Counted from the first letter of the stretch, positions 37,106 to 46,857 are shown. The stretch: DNA of 64,000 nucleotides from an uncultured Clostridiaceae bacterium (GCA_947647275.1 CANSJQ010000001.1:62001-126000); one strand, 5' to 3'. Program-made: numbers and translations. The notes: generated by a model from the letters alone, not told the origin.

Positions 37106-38083
37106 ATGAGATATAAAATAGTAAATCCTAAAAGAACAATAATTATAGTAAGTATTATACTAGCAATAATAGCAGTTGTAGTAATAGTTTCATTTAATTT
37201 CTTAAAACCAAAAGAAAAACAAGTAGCAAAAATAGAAGATATAGAAGAAACAAATATAGAAAAGCCAGATGGTGAATATATAGATATAGAAGAACTAGAA
37301 AACGAGGAAGAAGAAAATATAGAACAGGGAAATACTATAAAAAACGAGAATTCAAAAGAAAATAATAATAATACAAAAAATAAAATGCCATATTATATAA
37401 AAGTAAATTATGGAGCACAAGTAGTAACAATATATCAAAAAGATAGCGAAGGAAACTATACAAAGCCAGTTAAAGCAATGGTATGTTCAACAGGTATTGC
37501 AACCCCTAAATCAGGAGTATATTCTATTCCAGCGAGGTGGGAATGGCTAAGGCTTGAAGGATATGTATGGGGACATTATAGCACACAAATAACAGGAAAT
37601 ATATTATTCCACTCAGTACCATACCTAACAAAAGGGGATCCAGCAAGTTTAGAATATTGGGAGTATGATAAATTAGGAACATATGCATCAGCAGGTTGTG
37701 TACGATTAACAGTAAAAGATGCAAAGTGGATTTTCAATAATTGTGCAAAAGGAACAAAAGTAGAATTTTATAGTGATTCTAATCCAGGACCATTAGGAAA
37801 GCCGACAGCCAAGAAAATATCTTCTTACCCAGACTATTTAAGAAATTGGGACCCAACAGATACAAATTCAAATAACCCATGGTTAACATACAAACCAGAA
37901 GAAATAACAAAACCAAAAAATGAGATACAGAATAATATTGCAAATGAAATAAAAAACGAGGTAGTAAATGAGATGGTAAACGAGATAGTAAATAATGTAG
38001 TAAATGAAGAGGTAAATGAAATAACAAACACAATATTAAATAGTATAGTAAATGAAAATACTAATACAACAGTACAACAGTAG
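37106..38083 (+). CDS. L,D-transpeptidase (YkuD) with Asn/Glu/Val tail
   Basis: A 325-residue protein with an N-terminal membrane segment (9-30), an acidic linker, a YkuD catalytic domain (about 95-225) and a low-complexity tail. The domain has ILFHSVPYL and the active-site Cys motif SAGCVRLTVKDA. Such enzymes form 3-3 peptidoglycan cross-links or attach proteins outside the membrane. The tail (about 270-320) repeats NEI/NEV/NNVVNE units about a dozen times and resembles a degenerate heptad-like repeat. Confidence 0.9.
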   Translation: MRYKIVNPKRTIIIVSIILAIIAVVVIVSFNFLKPKEKQVAKIEDIEETNIEKPDGEYIDIEELENEEEENIEQGNTIKNENSKENNNNTKNKMPYYIKVNYGAQVVTIYQKDSEGNYTKPVKAMVCSTGIATPKSGVYSIPARWEWLRLEGYVWGHYSTQITGNILFHSVPYLTKGDPASLEYWEYDKLGTYASAGCVRLTVKDAKWIFNNCAKGTKVEFYSDSNPGPLGKPTAKKISSYPDYLRNWDPTDTNSNNPWLTYKPEEITKPKNEIQNNIANEIKNEVVNEMVNEIVNNVVNEEVNEITNTILNSIVNENTNTTVQQ

Positions 38084-38305
38084 CAAACAAAAAAATGAAA
38101 TATGATAAAAATTAAAAGACAGAATTTTTAGGTACGTTTAAAATTTTATTTTTTATGTTGCATTTAAGAAAATAATAATCAGTAAGCTACATATTTTTTA
38201 CCACATTTTGTATATGTAAAGTGTACTTGTACAGAATTATATATAATTAGCATAAAATATGACTAATATAATAACAACAAAATTACATAAAGATTAATTT
38301 TAACC

Positions 38306-38334
38306 TTGACATTAAAAATGTGGTTTATTATAAT
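38306..38334 (+). promoter_or_regulatory. Promoter of LamG-like gene
   Basis: TTGACA at 38306-38311, 17-bp spacer, TATAAT at 38329-38334. Confidence 0.8.
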
Positions 38335-38362
38335 TTTTTTATAAAATATATGAGGTTAAAAT

Positions 38363-39734
38363 ATGAAAAAATATAAAAAACTTTTAATAATACTTAGCAT
38401 ATTAGCAATATTAATAGTACTCACAATAAATATTAAAAAAGTAGGAATATTTGCTAAAGTAAGAGAAAATGTAAAATCAAATGAAGAAACAAATCTAACA
38501 ATAGATGATTTTTCAATAAAAGATAATGAAAATAACTTCGTGAATTTAATATTTTCAAGAGCAAATGGAATTAATAAGATAAAATATCCTACTGGATTTG
38601 AAATTACATGTAATGGAAGAAAAAAGGTGTCTATTGATTTTGAGGTGGATCCAAATCAAGAATACATATTCAAATTGGTAGATTCTACTGGGAAAGAAAC
38701 AGAGGAATCATTTATTACGCCAGAAGCAAATATACAATTAACTAAAGGAAATCTTAATATAACATTAGATGATATTGTTACTAAAATAAGAGAAGAAATT
38801 AATAAAAAAAATATAGCAACAAATTTTATAAAAATGGCAATAGGAGAAAATGAAGCAAAAGATAGTACAACAACCAATGTTTCTCAAATTTTTACAGATT
38901 GGAAATCTTTTGGAGATGGAAATTGGGGATATAATACTTCTAATAACTATATATATAATACTAAAAATTCAGATTATATGACAGGATATTATGATCCAAA
39001 TGGAAATTATGAGAATATTGAATTAGAGTTTGAAGCTATGACGTCAGATGCTGATGATGATATGATGGGATCAATGATTAGATTTAATGAATTAGAAAAT
39101 AGTAAATATTCATCATATTTGTTTTTATTGGACAATCATGGCTACAATGGTGGAATGAATAATCGGAGCCTTTAATGGAATAAATAAAATTGTAAATAAT
39201 CAATTATATGGATTAAATTATGTGACAAGGTTATCATGTAATCCGAATAATAGATGGATAAGAAATAGGTGGCAAAAATATAAATTTGTAGCAAAAGGTT
39301 CAACGATTAGTGCATATTTAGATGGAAATTTGATAGCACAAGTTACAGATACTAGCATTTCAAGTGGTACAGTTGGATTTGTATCATATTCACAAGCATA
39401 TAATTATTTTAGAAATATTACTATAATAACTACAAGGTTACGAGCATTAGGCGAAATAATAAATAATGTTGAATGGGATTCAGCTGAACATAATGTAATA
39501 ATAAATGTTAATAATGAACAAGACTCAGATTTATTTGAGCAAGATGTAATTAATATAATGAATACTAATAAAATATATTATTTTGCATTAGGAAGTGAAA
39601 GTAATAAACAGCAAATAGAACAATTTTTACAAAATATAAATAATAGAGGAAAATATTTAGAGAGTTCAGATATAGAAGCATCATCTATATCCATTGCAGA
39701 ATATTTAAAAAATGTATTAACAATTAAAAAATAA
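38363..39734 (+). CDS. Anchored LamG-like protein, +1 frameshift
   Basis: Two frames join to about 456 residues. N-terminal membrane anchor (5-25); residues ~45-120 resemble the domain in the protein at 8984 (GINKIKYPTGFEITCNGR); residues ~175-360 form a concanavalin/LamG-like sandwich (ELEFEAMTSDADDD, KGSTISAYLDGNLIAQV, SGTVGFVSYSQAYNYFRNI); a C-terminal region resembles a response/receptor-like fold (SDLFEQDVINIMNTNKIYYF). The zero frame ends four codons after GGMNN at CGG 39164; skipping C gives GGMNN-GAFNGIN and keeps the sandwich whole. Function is likely cell-surface binding. Confidence 0.75.
39164..39166 (+). other. +1 frameshift site: AAT-CGG-A in LamG-like gene
   Basis: In-frame CGG after AAT. 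Skipping C gives GGA-GCC-TTT and continues the domain; the zero frame ends at TAA 39173-39175. Confidence 0.8.
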
Positions 39735-39749
39735 AAGCAAGTATATAAA

Positions 39750-39795
39750 AAATGAATGTTGATGAAAATTTAATTTCACAACATTCATTTTTTGA
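39750..39795. terminator. Rho-independent terminator
   Basis: AAATGAATGTTG and CAACATTCATTTTTT arms around an AT-rich loop. Confidence 0.8.
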
Positions 39796-39920
39796 TTGAA
39801 TATGAAAAGTCGATTTTGAATCATAATGGGAGATTATTTTCTTAGCTCTTCGAGCTATTAGCCAGTTAGAGATAAGTTATACAAAGTTAATTGCCCACAT
39901 AAAATATGCACTTTTCTTGT

Positions 39921-41402
39921 TTATAAAATTATACAAATAAGTCCACCAGAGCCCTCATTAACAATTCTTTCCAAGGTTTCTTGAAGCTTACCTTGAGCAT
40001 CCTCAGGCATTCTGCAAAGTTTATTTTGTAATCCCTCATTAACAAGTTCGTGTAAGCTCTTTCCAAATATATTAGATTCCCATATTTTTTGAGGATCACT
40101 TTCAAATTCAGAAAGTAAGTAATTAACAAGTTCTTCAGATTGCTTTTCACTACCAACAATAGGTGAAACCTCAGTTTCAATATCAGCTCTTATCATATGT
40201 ATAGAAGGAGCTTTAGCTTTTAACTTAACACCAAACCTAGAACCTTGTTTAACCATTTCAGGTTCGTCTAAAATAAGTTCATCCATAGAAGGTGTAACTA
40301 TACCATAACCAGTAGCCTTAACGCTTTCTAGTGCATATGCAATTTTATCATATTCTTTCTTAGTTTGAGCAAAAGAAGTTATAGTAGAGAATAAATCCCC
40401 TTCATTTGAAATTTCCACTCCAGAAATTTCAGTAAGTACTTTATAAAATAAGTCATCCTTTAAATCGATAGAAATATTAACATTTCCATTTCCAAGTAGA
40501 ATCTCATCAACAACAGTTTTCTTAATAACTTCTGTTTTTTGAATTTTAGTTATACCACTATCTATTTGTTTTAGTAAACGAATATCACTAAAAGCTTCTT
40601 TTATTTCTAAATGTAATTCTTGTTTTAGCCAATGTGAATCTGGGAGTCCATCTACCCAACGAGGGAAATTAATATTAATTTGTTCAATTGGGAATTGATA
40701 TAATATCTTACCAAATATATTATTAATATCGTCGAAATCAAGTATAGAACAATTAGTAGGAATTACAGGTACACAATATTTTTCCTCTAAATTTCTAGCA
40801 AGTTCTTTTGTATAGTCAGAATTAATATCGGCAGTATTTAATACAATAACAAAAGGTTTATTTAAAGCCTTTAATTCACTAACAACCCTTTCTTCAGCCT
40901 CAATATAGTCTTCTCTTGGAATATCAGTAATAGAGCCATCAGTTGTAACCAAAATACCAATAGTAGAATGCTCAGTAATTACCTTTTTAGTACCAATTTC
41001 AGCAGCAATTTCAAAAGGAATCTCATCATCATTCCAAGGAGTTTTAACCATTCTTGGCACATCATCTTCTAAATAACCAATAGCATTGTTAACTAAATAT
41101 CCTACACAATCAACAAGCCTAGTTTTCAATTTAATATTATCTCCTAAAGTAATTTCCACAGCTTCATTAGGAATAAACTTAGGCTCAGTAGTCATAATAG
41201 TTCTTCCAGAAGCACTTTGAGGAAGCTCATCTAAAGCTCTTTCTCTTTTGTATTCATTATCAATATTAGGAATAACAAGCAAATCCATAAACTTTTTTAT
41301 AAAAGTAGACTTACCAGTTCTTACAGGTCCAACAACCCCTACATAGATATCTCCATCAGTACGTTTTGCTATATCTTGATAAACTAATAAATTTTCATCC
41401 AT
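39921..41402 (-). CDS. spoIVA: Stage IV sporulation protein A
   Basis: A 493-residue spore-coat morphogenetic ATPase. The start MDENLLVYQDIAKRTDGDIY and Walker A GPVRTGKST (about residues 26-34) are diagnostic; the C-terminus ends GGLICIIL as in the family. SpoIVA polymerises on the forespore surface by ATP hydrolysis and is the base of the coat. Its presence is the best evidence that this organism belongs to an endospore-forming lineage. AAGGAGG precedes the start on the minus strand. Confidence 0.97.
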   Translation of the reverse strand: MDENLLVYQDIAKRTDGDIYVGVVGPVRTGKSTFIKKFMDLLVIPNIDNEYKRERALDELPQSASGRTIMTTEPKFIPNEAVEITLGDNIKLKTRLVDCVGYLVNNAIGYLEDDVPRMVKTPWNDDEIPFEIAAEIGTKKVITEHSTIGILVTTDGSITDIPREDYIEAEERVVSELKALNKPFVIVLNTADINSDYTKELARNLEEKYCVPVIPTNCSILDFDDINNIFGKILYQFPIEQININFPRWVDGLPDSHWLKQELHLEIKEAFSDIRLLKQIDSGITKIQKTEVIKKTVVDEILLGNGNVNISIDLKDDLFYKVLTEISGVEISNEGDLFSTITSFAQTKKEYDKIAYALESVKATGYGIVTPSMDELILDEPEMVKQGSRFGVKLKAKAPSIHMIRADIETEVSPIVGSEKQSEELVNYLLSEFESDPQKIWESNIFGKSLHELVNEGLQNKLCRMPEDAQGKLQETLERIVNEGSGGLICIIL

Positions 41403-41510
41403 TAAAAAATATACCTCCTTAAATGTTTGTACTAATAAACTTGTTTAATTAATGTATATTAGACAAATTCAAAAGTATGACTAAAAACAAAAAAACTTTA
41501 TAAAATTTCT

Positions 41511-41617
41511 AAAAAGTGACAATGGGACGGGGTTTTTGTCACTAGTGTTTGATGCTACTTTTTAATAAAAAGCTTTTGAAACACTAGTGACAAAAACCCC
41601 GTCCCATTGTCACTTTT
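41511..41617. repeat. Large GGGACGGGG palindrome
   Basis: Arms of about 38 bases, perfectly complementary: AAAAAGTGACAATGGGACGG at 41511-41530 onward, with the complement ending near 41617. Between spoIVA and the holin-like gene, both on the minus strand. Related to 56291-56375 and to the element before valS. Confidence 0.85.
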
Positions 41618-41628
41618 TCTAAGTTTAA

Positions 41629-42003
41629 CTATTGTTGTTCGCCAGGTAAGAAGTAATCTACAACACCGTAGATTAAAGCACCTACTATGGCAGCCATCCA
41701 TGAAATTGTATATCCTGCAACAAAGTATTGTGTTACATATAATACGATTGCAGAAAGTACAAATCCAACAAAGCCTTTACCGAATGAACTAGCATGTAGA
41801 CCAGTAAATTTTACAATTAAATAATCTATAACAGTAAGAACAACAGCAGCTGCAATTAATGTCCAAATATTATTTATTTGAAACCCTGGTGTAAAGAAAG
41901 CAGTAATTGCAAGAACGATTGCTGCACTAACTAATCTTCCTACTATTTGCCATATCATGCTAGCACCACTTCTAGTTTGACTATGAGTTTGGTTTTCTGA
42001 CAT
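41629..42003 (-). CDS. Phage-holin-family membrane protein
   Basis: A 124-residue protein with four hydrophobic segments (about 17-35, 42-60, 70-92, 97-115) resembling the phage holin 4 superfamily (YvlD-like), which is widely chromosomal in Firmicutes. GKGFVGFVLSAIVLYVTQYF is typical. AAGGAGG supports the start MSENQTHS. In chromosomal members the function is uncertain, perhaps envelope stress. It is divergent from the DUF421 gene. Confidence 0.8.
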   Translation of the reverse strand: MSENQTHSQTRSGASMIWQIVGRLVSAAIVLAITAFFTPGFQINNIWTLIAAAVVLTVIDYLIVKFTGLHASSFGKGFVGFVLSAIVLYVTQYFVAGYTISWMAAIVGALIYGVVDYFLPGEQQ

Positions 42004-42156
42004 AATAAAACCTCCTTGCTTAAGAAAAATTTGCAAATTTAATAAATTTACATACTTCTCAATAATTTTATTATTTACATTTTTGCTTTTTATATTCAAA
42101 AAATGAATAAATGAAAAAAAAACGTGAAAAATAAATGTAAAAGGAGAGATTTTTTT

Positions 42157-42828
42157 ATGTTATTAACTTTTTTTAGAACAATAATATTATACATATTAGT
42201 TTTAGTAGTAATGAGATTTATGGGAAAAAGAGAAATCGGTCAACTCCAACCCTTTGAACTTGCAATATCAATAATGATTGCAGATTTAGCAACAATACCA
42301 ATGGCAGAATCTGGTATACCTATCACAAGTGGAATAATACCAATTTTAGGTTTGTTAGTAATGCACCTAACAATTTCATTAATTAACCTAAAAAGCATAA
42401 GGGCAAGAGAAATAATATGTGGAAAACCTTCTATATTAATATATAGAGGAAAAATACAAGAAGATAAATTAAAAAAGGAAAGATTTACAATAAATGAGTT
42501 AGAAGAAAAACTAAGAGATCAAAACATATTCAATATAGGAGATGTAGAGTATGCAATACTAGAAACGAGTGGACAAGTAACAGTAATACAGAAACCAAAT
42601 AAAAGAACAACGATACCAGAAGATTTTGGAATAATGCCAGAATATGAAGGAATATCATATGACTTAGTAGTAGATGGAAAAATAATGAGAGAAAATTTAC
42701 AAAAATTAGACAAAGACTATAACTGGCTAGTAAAACAAGTAGAGCCCTACGAAATAATGCCAGAACAAGCCCTACTAGTAACAATAGACGGAAAAGGAAA
42801 CTTTTTCTGCCAAGCAAAACAAAAATAG
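42157..42828 (+). CDS. DUF421 (YetF-type) membrane protein
   Basis: A 223-residue protein with three N-terminal membrane segments and a soluble domain. MGKREIGQLQPFELAISIMIADLATIPM is the hallmark of the DUF421/YetF family. The soluble part has ERFTINELEEKLRDQN and EYAILETSGQVTVIQKP. YetF-family proteins occur in sporulating Firmicutes and some are spore-membrane associated. It is followed by a DUF4363 gene, its frequent partner. The ATG at 42157 after AAAGGAGAG is chosen. Confidence 0.9.
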   Translation: MLLTFFRTIILYILVLVVMRFMGKREIGQLQPFELAISIMIADLATIPMAESGIPITSGIIPILGLLVMHLTISLINLKSIRAREIICGKPSILIYRGKIQEDKLKKERFTINELEEKLRDQNIFNIGDVEYAILETSGQVTVIQKPNKRTTIPEDFGIMPEYEGISYDLVVDGKIMRENLQKLDKDYNWLVKQVEPYEIMPEQALLVTIDGKGNFFCQAKQK

Positions 42829-42882
42829 TGTCCATTGGGGACGTTTCCTTTTGGGGTATCTGTCACTTTTGGGACATTTATA
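42826..42882. repeat. GTGTCCATTGGGG repeat starting at a stop codon (copy 1)
   Basis: TAGTGTCCATTGGGGACG...GGTATCTGTCACTTTTGGGA. The TAG is the stop codon of the DUF421 gene. A second copy at 47728-47784 also starts at the TAG stop codon of its gene. Confidence 0.75.
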
Positions 42883-42945
42883 TGCAAAGGGAATGTATTC
42901 TAGGGCAAACATTAATTATATAAATTAAATTGAAAGGTGTTAAAA

Positions 42946-43335
42946 ATGTATAAAGAAATTATAATTTGCTCAATTGTTATAATAATTGTAGTTGGTTTAA
43001 ATATACTTACAGAAAATTATACAAAAGAATCAGTAGCTTTAATGACAGGTAATTTAGAAGATTTAAAGAAAAATATGATTTCAGAAGAGCAAAATGAAGA
43101 AGATTTAAATAATCAAATAGAGGATATAGTAAATAATTGGAATGAAAGGCATAAAAAATTAGCATATTATATAGAACATGATGAATTAGAAAAAGTAGAA
43201 ACAGAACTAGTTTCTTTAAAAGGAAATATAGAAGTTAAAGAATATGAGCAAGGTATTCCTAATTTAAATAACTGTATATTTATATTAGAACATATAAAAG
43301 AGAAAACAGCTTTACAAATAAAGAATATTTTTTAG
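42946..43335 (+). CDS. DUF4363 family protein
   Basis: A 129-residue protein with an N-terminal membrane segment (4-21) and a helical acidic body (NNWNERHKKLAYYIEHDELE) typical of DUF4363. Family members are found next to DUF421 genes in Clostridia and may act in the spore or envelope; no reaction is known. AAAGGTG before the ATG at 42946 decides the start. Confidence 0.8.
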   Translation: MYKEIIICSIVIIIVVGLNILTENYTKESVALMTGNLEDLKKNMISEEQNEEDLNNQIEDIVNNWNERHKKLAYYIEHDELEKVETELVSLKGNIEVKEYEQGIPNLNNCIFILEHIKEKTALQIKNIF

Positions 43336-43415
43336 AAAAGTTGCAATCAACATAAAAGTATGATAATATATATATAATGTTAATAATAAAAATTTAATAA
43401 AAAGGAGTGAAGTCT

Positions 43416-43856
43416 ATGTTTGGAAAAGTGGTACAGTTAAGAGAAAAAGAAGCACAAGCAGGTTATGAAGTTGTATACGGCATAGACAAGCCGATTGCTG
43501 GTCGGTATTCATTAGCATTTGGCAATATTTCATTTGGAAATACCTGTGTAACAACAACTTATATTTATGGAGGTCATACAATTGAAGAGAAAACTGATGG
43601 TTATAAAGACATTTTAATCTTTAATGGGGAACTCGATAGTGGTGATACAGAGGAATATCTTTTAGTTATTATTCCATATGCGTCACAACTAAAGACAGAT
43701 TCCAAAAGAATTGCAGGTAGGTATTACTACGAAGCAATCTTAGAAATGCATAACGGAGACACTGTTGAAGTATCAAAGAATTCGGTTGGCAAAAGAGAAG
43801 TTTACATGGCTGTTCAGGCAGGAAATGAAATGTTTTTAATAAAAAAAGAAAGGTAA
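43416..43856 (+). CDS. Hypothetical beta-rich protein, 146 aa
   Basis: Unrecognised soluble protein with alternating beta strands (VVYGIDKPIAG, GNTCVTTTYIYGGHTI, YLLVIIPYASQ). Codon use is less AT-biased than neighbours (GGC, CCG-containing stretch, GAC), which suggests transfer. It contains an in-frame CGG at 43503-43505 read as Arg in AGRYSLAFG; skipping the C would meet TAG three codons on. AAAGGAG precedes the ATG at 43416. Confidence 0.6.
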   Translation: MFGKVVQLREKEAQAGYEVVYGIDKPIAGRYSLAFGNISFGNTCVTTTYIYGGHTIEEKTDGYKDILIFNGELDSGDTEEYLLVIIPYASQLKTDSKRIAGRYYYEAILEMHNGDTVEVSKNSVGKREVYMAVQAGNEMFLIKKER

Positions 43857-43892
43857 TTCACTCATACTCTCTATGTATAGAGAAAACAAAGT

Positions 43893-43925
43893 AAAGAAGA
43901 GAATTTTAAATCTCTTCTTTATTTT
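43893..43925 (+). terminator. Rho-independent terminator
   Basis: AAAGAAGAGA and TCTCTTCTTT arms followed by ATTTT. Confidence 0.8.
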
Positions 43926-44054
43926 GCTTTAAAATATAAAAACGCTTGCAATTGACATAAAGGTATGATAAAATACTTAAAGTAACAATAGTAATGCAAT
44001 TTTATATAACCAATATATAAATTGCTAATGTCTTAATAAATAGGAGGACAAAAA

Positions 44055-44387
44055 ATGAAAACGGTGCGGAAATGTGACTTAAAAGATTTAATTACAAATT
44101 TTTATTGCAAATTTATAGCTCATATTTCGTTACATGAGCATTACAATTTATCATATAGCGAACAAGTAAAAGTAAATATAAGATCTACTCACATATTGGT
44201 TTGGTGGAATTATGATACAGATTTAGAAATAGAAACTGATACAAAAAATCTTGTAGAAAATTTTGCGAGAGAAATTGAAGAAATAACATTTGGAAATCTT
44301 AAAGTAACATATAGTAGTATAGGTGCTATAAAAAATGATACTACATTTGAAATTTACATTGCAAATGCATATGAAGTATTGGATTAA
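44055..44387 (+). CDS. Hypothetical protein, 110 aa
   Basis: Unrecognised small protein, probably alpha/beta (VKVNIRSTHILVWWNYDTDLEIETD). TAGGAGG lies 8 bases before the ATG, so the start is firm. The fifth codon is CGG (44067-44069) and followed by AAA; a +1 shift there would stop after four more codons, so it must be read in frame. It has its own terminator and looks accessory, like the preceding gene. Confidence 0.6.
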   Translation: MKTVRKCDLKDLITNFYCKFIAHISLHEHYNLSYSEQVKVNIRSTHILVWWNYDTDLEIETDTKNLVENFAREIEEITFGNLKVTYSSIGAIKNDTTFEIYIANAYEVLD

Positions 44388-44388
44388 T

Positions 44389-44431
44389 AAAGAAAAAGCA
44401 TAGGTAATTAGTTTACCTATGCTTTTTCTTT
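44389..44431 (+). terminator. Rho-independent terminator
   Basis: AGAAAAAGCATAGGTAA and TTACCTATGCTTTTTCT arms. Confidence 0.9.
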
Positions 44432-44517
44432 TAACTTACAAAATAAAATTAAAAAAATCCAAATTCACCCTTTAAAAAAACAAAAGTTCATGATAAAATA
44501 ACGAAAAAGGAGAAGGT

Positions 44518-46574
44518 ATGATAGATTTAAATAAGCAAATACAATATATAAAAGGTGTAGGACCTAATAGAGCTGAACTATTAAATAAATTAGGTATTTA
44601 TACATTGGAAGACTTAATTACATATTATCCAAGAGAATATGAAGATAGAGGAAAGCCAAAGAAAATAGCAGAACTTAAAGATGGTGAAGAAGCTCTTATT
44701 GAAGTTCTGGTAGTATCAAGAATGAGTGAACAAAGAATTAGAAAAAACATGGCAATATATAAGCTAATTGTTAGAGACGACACAGGCTCATGTGTACTTA
44801 CATGGTTTAACCAAAGCTATTTAAAAAATAAATTTACATTAGGAAAGAAATATAAATTTTATGGAAAAGTTTCAAATAAATATGGAAAAATAGAAATGAA
44901 CTCTCCAGTTTATGATGAAGAAGAAACTAGCAAAAATACAGGCAAAATAATTCCAATATATCCACTAACATATAAGCTTTCACAAAACACAATAAGGCAA
45001 GTTATAGAAAATGGTTTAAATGCTGTAAAAAGTGAAGGAGGATTAGAAGAAACACTCCCTACATATTTATTAGAAGAATATAATTTATATGAGATAAATA
45101 AAGCAACAAAAGAAATACACTTTCCACAAAATTTTTCGGAATTTGAAAAAGCACGTAAAAGATTAGTATTTGAAGAATTACTTTCTATGCAAATGGCACT
45201 TATTTCATTAAAAAATAAATATACAAAAGAAGAAGTAGGAATACAATTTAAAAAAGAAGTAAAAATGTCAGATGCTATAAATGAACTTCCATTTAAATTA
45301 ACAAAAGCACAACTTAAAGTATTAGAAGAAATAGATAATGATATGGAAAATATAAAGTCAATGAATAGATTACTCCAAGGAGATGTAGGTTCCCGGAAAA
45401 ACAGTAGTAGCCATGATATCAGCATATAAAGCAGTAAAAAGTGGGTATCAAGTAGCAATAATGGCTCCAACTGCAATTCTTGCAAGCCAGCATTTAGAAA
45501 GTTTTGAAGCAGTACTTTCTAAATATAATATAAAAAGTCAACTATTAATAGGAAGCATAACTAAAAAGAAAAAAGAAGAGATATTGCAAAAACTTGAAAA
45601 TGGAGAAATAGACATACTAATAGGAACACATGCTTTATTAGAAGAAAACGTTAAATTCAGAAATTTGGGTTTAGTAGTAACAGATGAGCAACACAGGTTT
45701 GGAGTAAGGCAAAGAGGAATTATAGCATCAAAAGGAGAAAATCCAGATGTACTAGTAATGACAGCAACACCAATACCAAGAACATTAGCACTAATTTTAT
45801 ATGGAGATTTAGATATATCAATTATAGATGAACTTCCACCAAATAGAAAAAAAATAGACACATTTGCAGTAACAAAGGCAATGGAACAGCGAGTAAATAA
45901 TTTTATAAAAAAACAAATAGATGAGGGAAGGCAAGCATATATAGTATGCCCATTAGTAGAAGAGAACGAAGAAATTAATGCAAAATCAGTATTAGAACTT
46001 GCAGAAAAATATAAAAACGAAGTTTTTTCAGAATATAAAGTAGAATACTTACATGGAAAAATGAAACCAAAAGAAAAAGATGAAATCATGCGAAAATTTA
46101 AAGATAAGCAGATAGATATTTTAATTTCAACCACAGTTATAGAAGTAGGAGTAAATGTACCAAACGCAAGCATAATGATAGTAGAAAATGCAGAAAGGTT
46201 TGGGTTAGCACAACTTCATCAATTAAGAGGAAGAGTAGGTCGTGGAGAATATCAGTCTTATTGTATATTAAAATATCAAGGTAATTCAGAAGTTATAAGA
46301 CAACGTATGAAAATAATGCAAGAAACAAATGATGGATTCATAATAGCTGGAAAAGATTTAGAATTAAGAGGAAGCGGAGAATTTTTCGGAACAAAACAAC
46401 ACCGGACTTCCAGAATTCAAAATAGCCAACTTATTTGAAGACATGCCAATACTTAAAAGTATACAAAGTTTAGCAATAAAAATAGAACAAGAAGATCCAA
46501 AATTAGAACTAGAGAAAAATAAAAAATTAAATAAGTTAATACAGAAGAAATTTATAAATAGAATAGAAATATAA
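44518..46574 (+). CDS. recG: ATP-dependent DNA helicase RecG, two +1 frameshifts
   Basis: Three frames join to about 684 residues, the normal RecG length. RecG reverses stalled replication forks and moves Holliday junctions. Seen: N-terminal wedge/OB domain (to about 150), Walker A GDVGSGKTVVA (about 288-298), VTDEQHRFGVRQR, MTATPIPRTLAL, TTVIEVGVNVPNAS, QLRGRVGRG and the C-terminal GTKQHGLPEFKIANLFED. CGG at 45394-45396 interrupts Walker A itself (TCC-CGG-A; Gly of GSGK) and CGG at 46403-46405 interrupts QHGLPEF. Without both shifts the protein would lack either the motor or the C-terminus. A terminator follows. Confidence 0.88.
45394..45396 (+). other. +1 frameshift site: TCC-CGG-A in recG Walker A
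   Basis: Skipping C turns GDVGS-RKNSSS into GDVGS-GKTVVA, the Walker A motif. The Gly is invariant in P-loop helicases. Confidence 0.88.
46403..46405 (+). other. +1 frameshift site: CAC-CGG-A in recG C-terminus
   Basis: Skipping C turns KQH-RTSRIQ into KQH-GLPEFKIA, the conserved RecG end. Confidence 0.85.
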
Positions 46575-46610
46575 GAATTATACATATTAAAAGAGTTCAA
46601 CGATTAAGGG

Positions 46611-46643
46611 AAAATCCCGTTGCCACAACAACGGGATTTTTTT
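46611..46643 (+). terminator. Rho-independent terminator after recG
   Basis: AAAATCCCGTTG and CAACGGGATTTTTTT arms. Confidence 0.92.
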
Positions 46644-46794
46644 ATTCTATGCGAAGATTTATTGCATAAATCTTTAAGACTAAATATATAATACCTCCTT
46701 AGGTTTTTAATAAAAGCAGTATAACATAGAAATTTAATTATGTAGATAGGAAATATAAATATTCTTTATATATGAAGAAATAATCCTCAAACTC

Positions 46795-46823
46795 TTGACA
46801 TTTACATAAAAACAATATAATAT
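46795..46823 (+). promoter_or_regulatory. Promoter of epimerase gene
   Basis: TTGACA at 46795-46800 and an AT-rich -10 (TATAAT at 46816, or TAATAT at 46818 with a 17-bp spacer). Confidence 0.7.
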
Positions 46824-46857
46824 ATAGTAAGAAAATAGTCGAAGAAGGGAGAAATCT

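Noticed and set aside
41607..41792. Plus-strand ORF over the holin-like gene
   Set aside because: Shadow of the minus-strand gene, which has a ribosome binding site and membrane segments.
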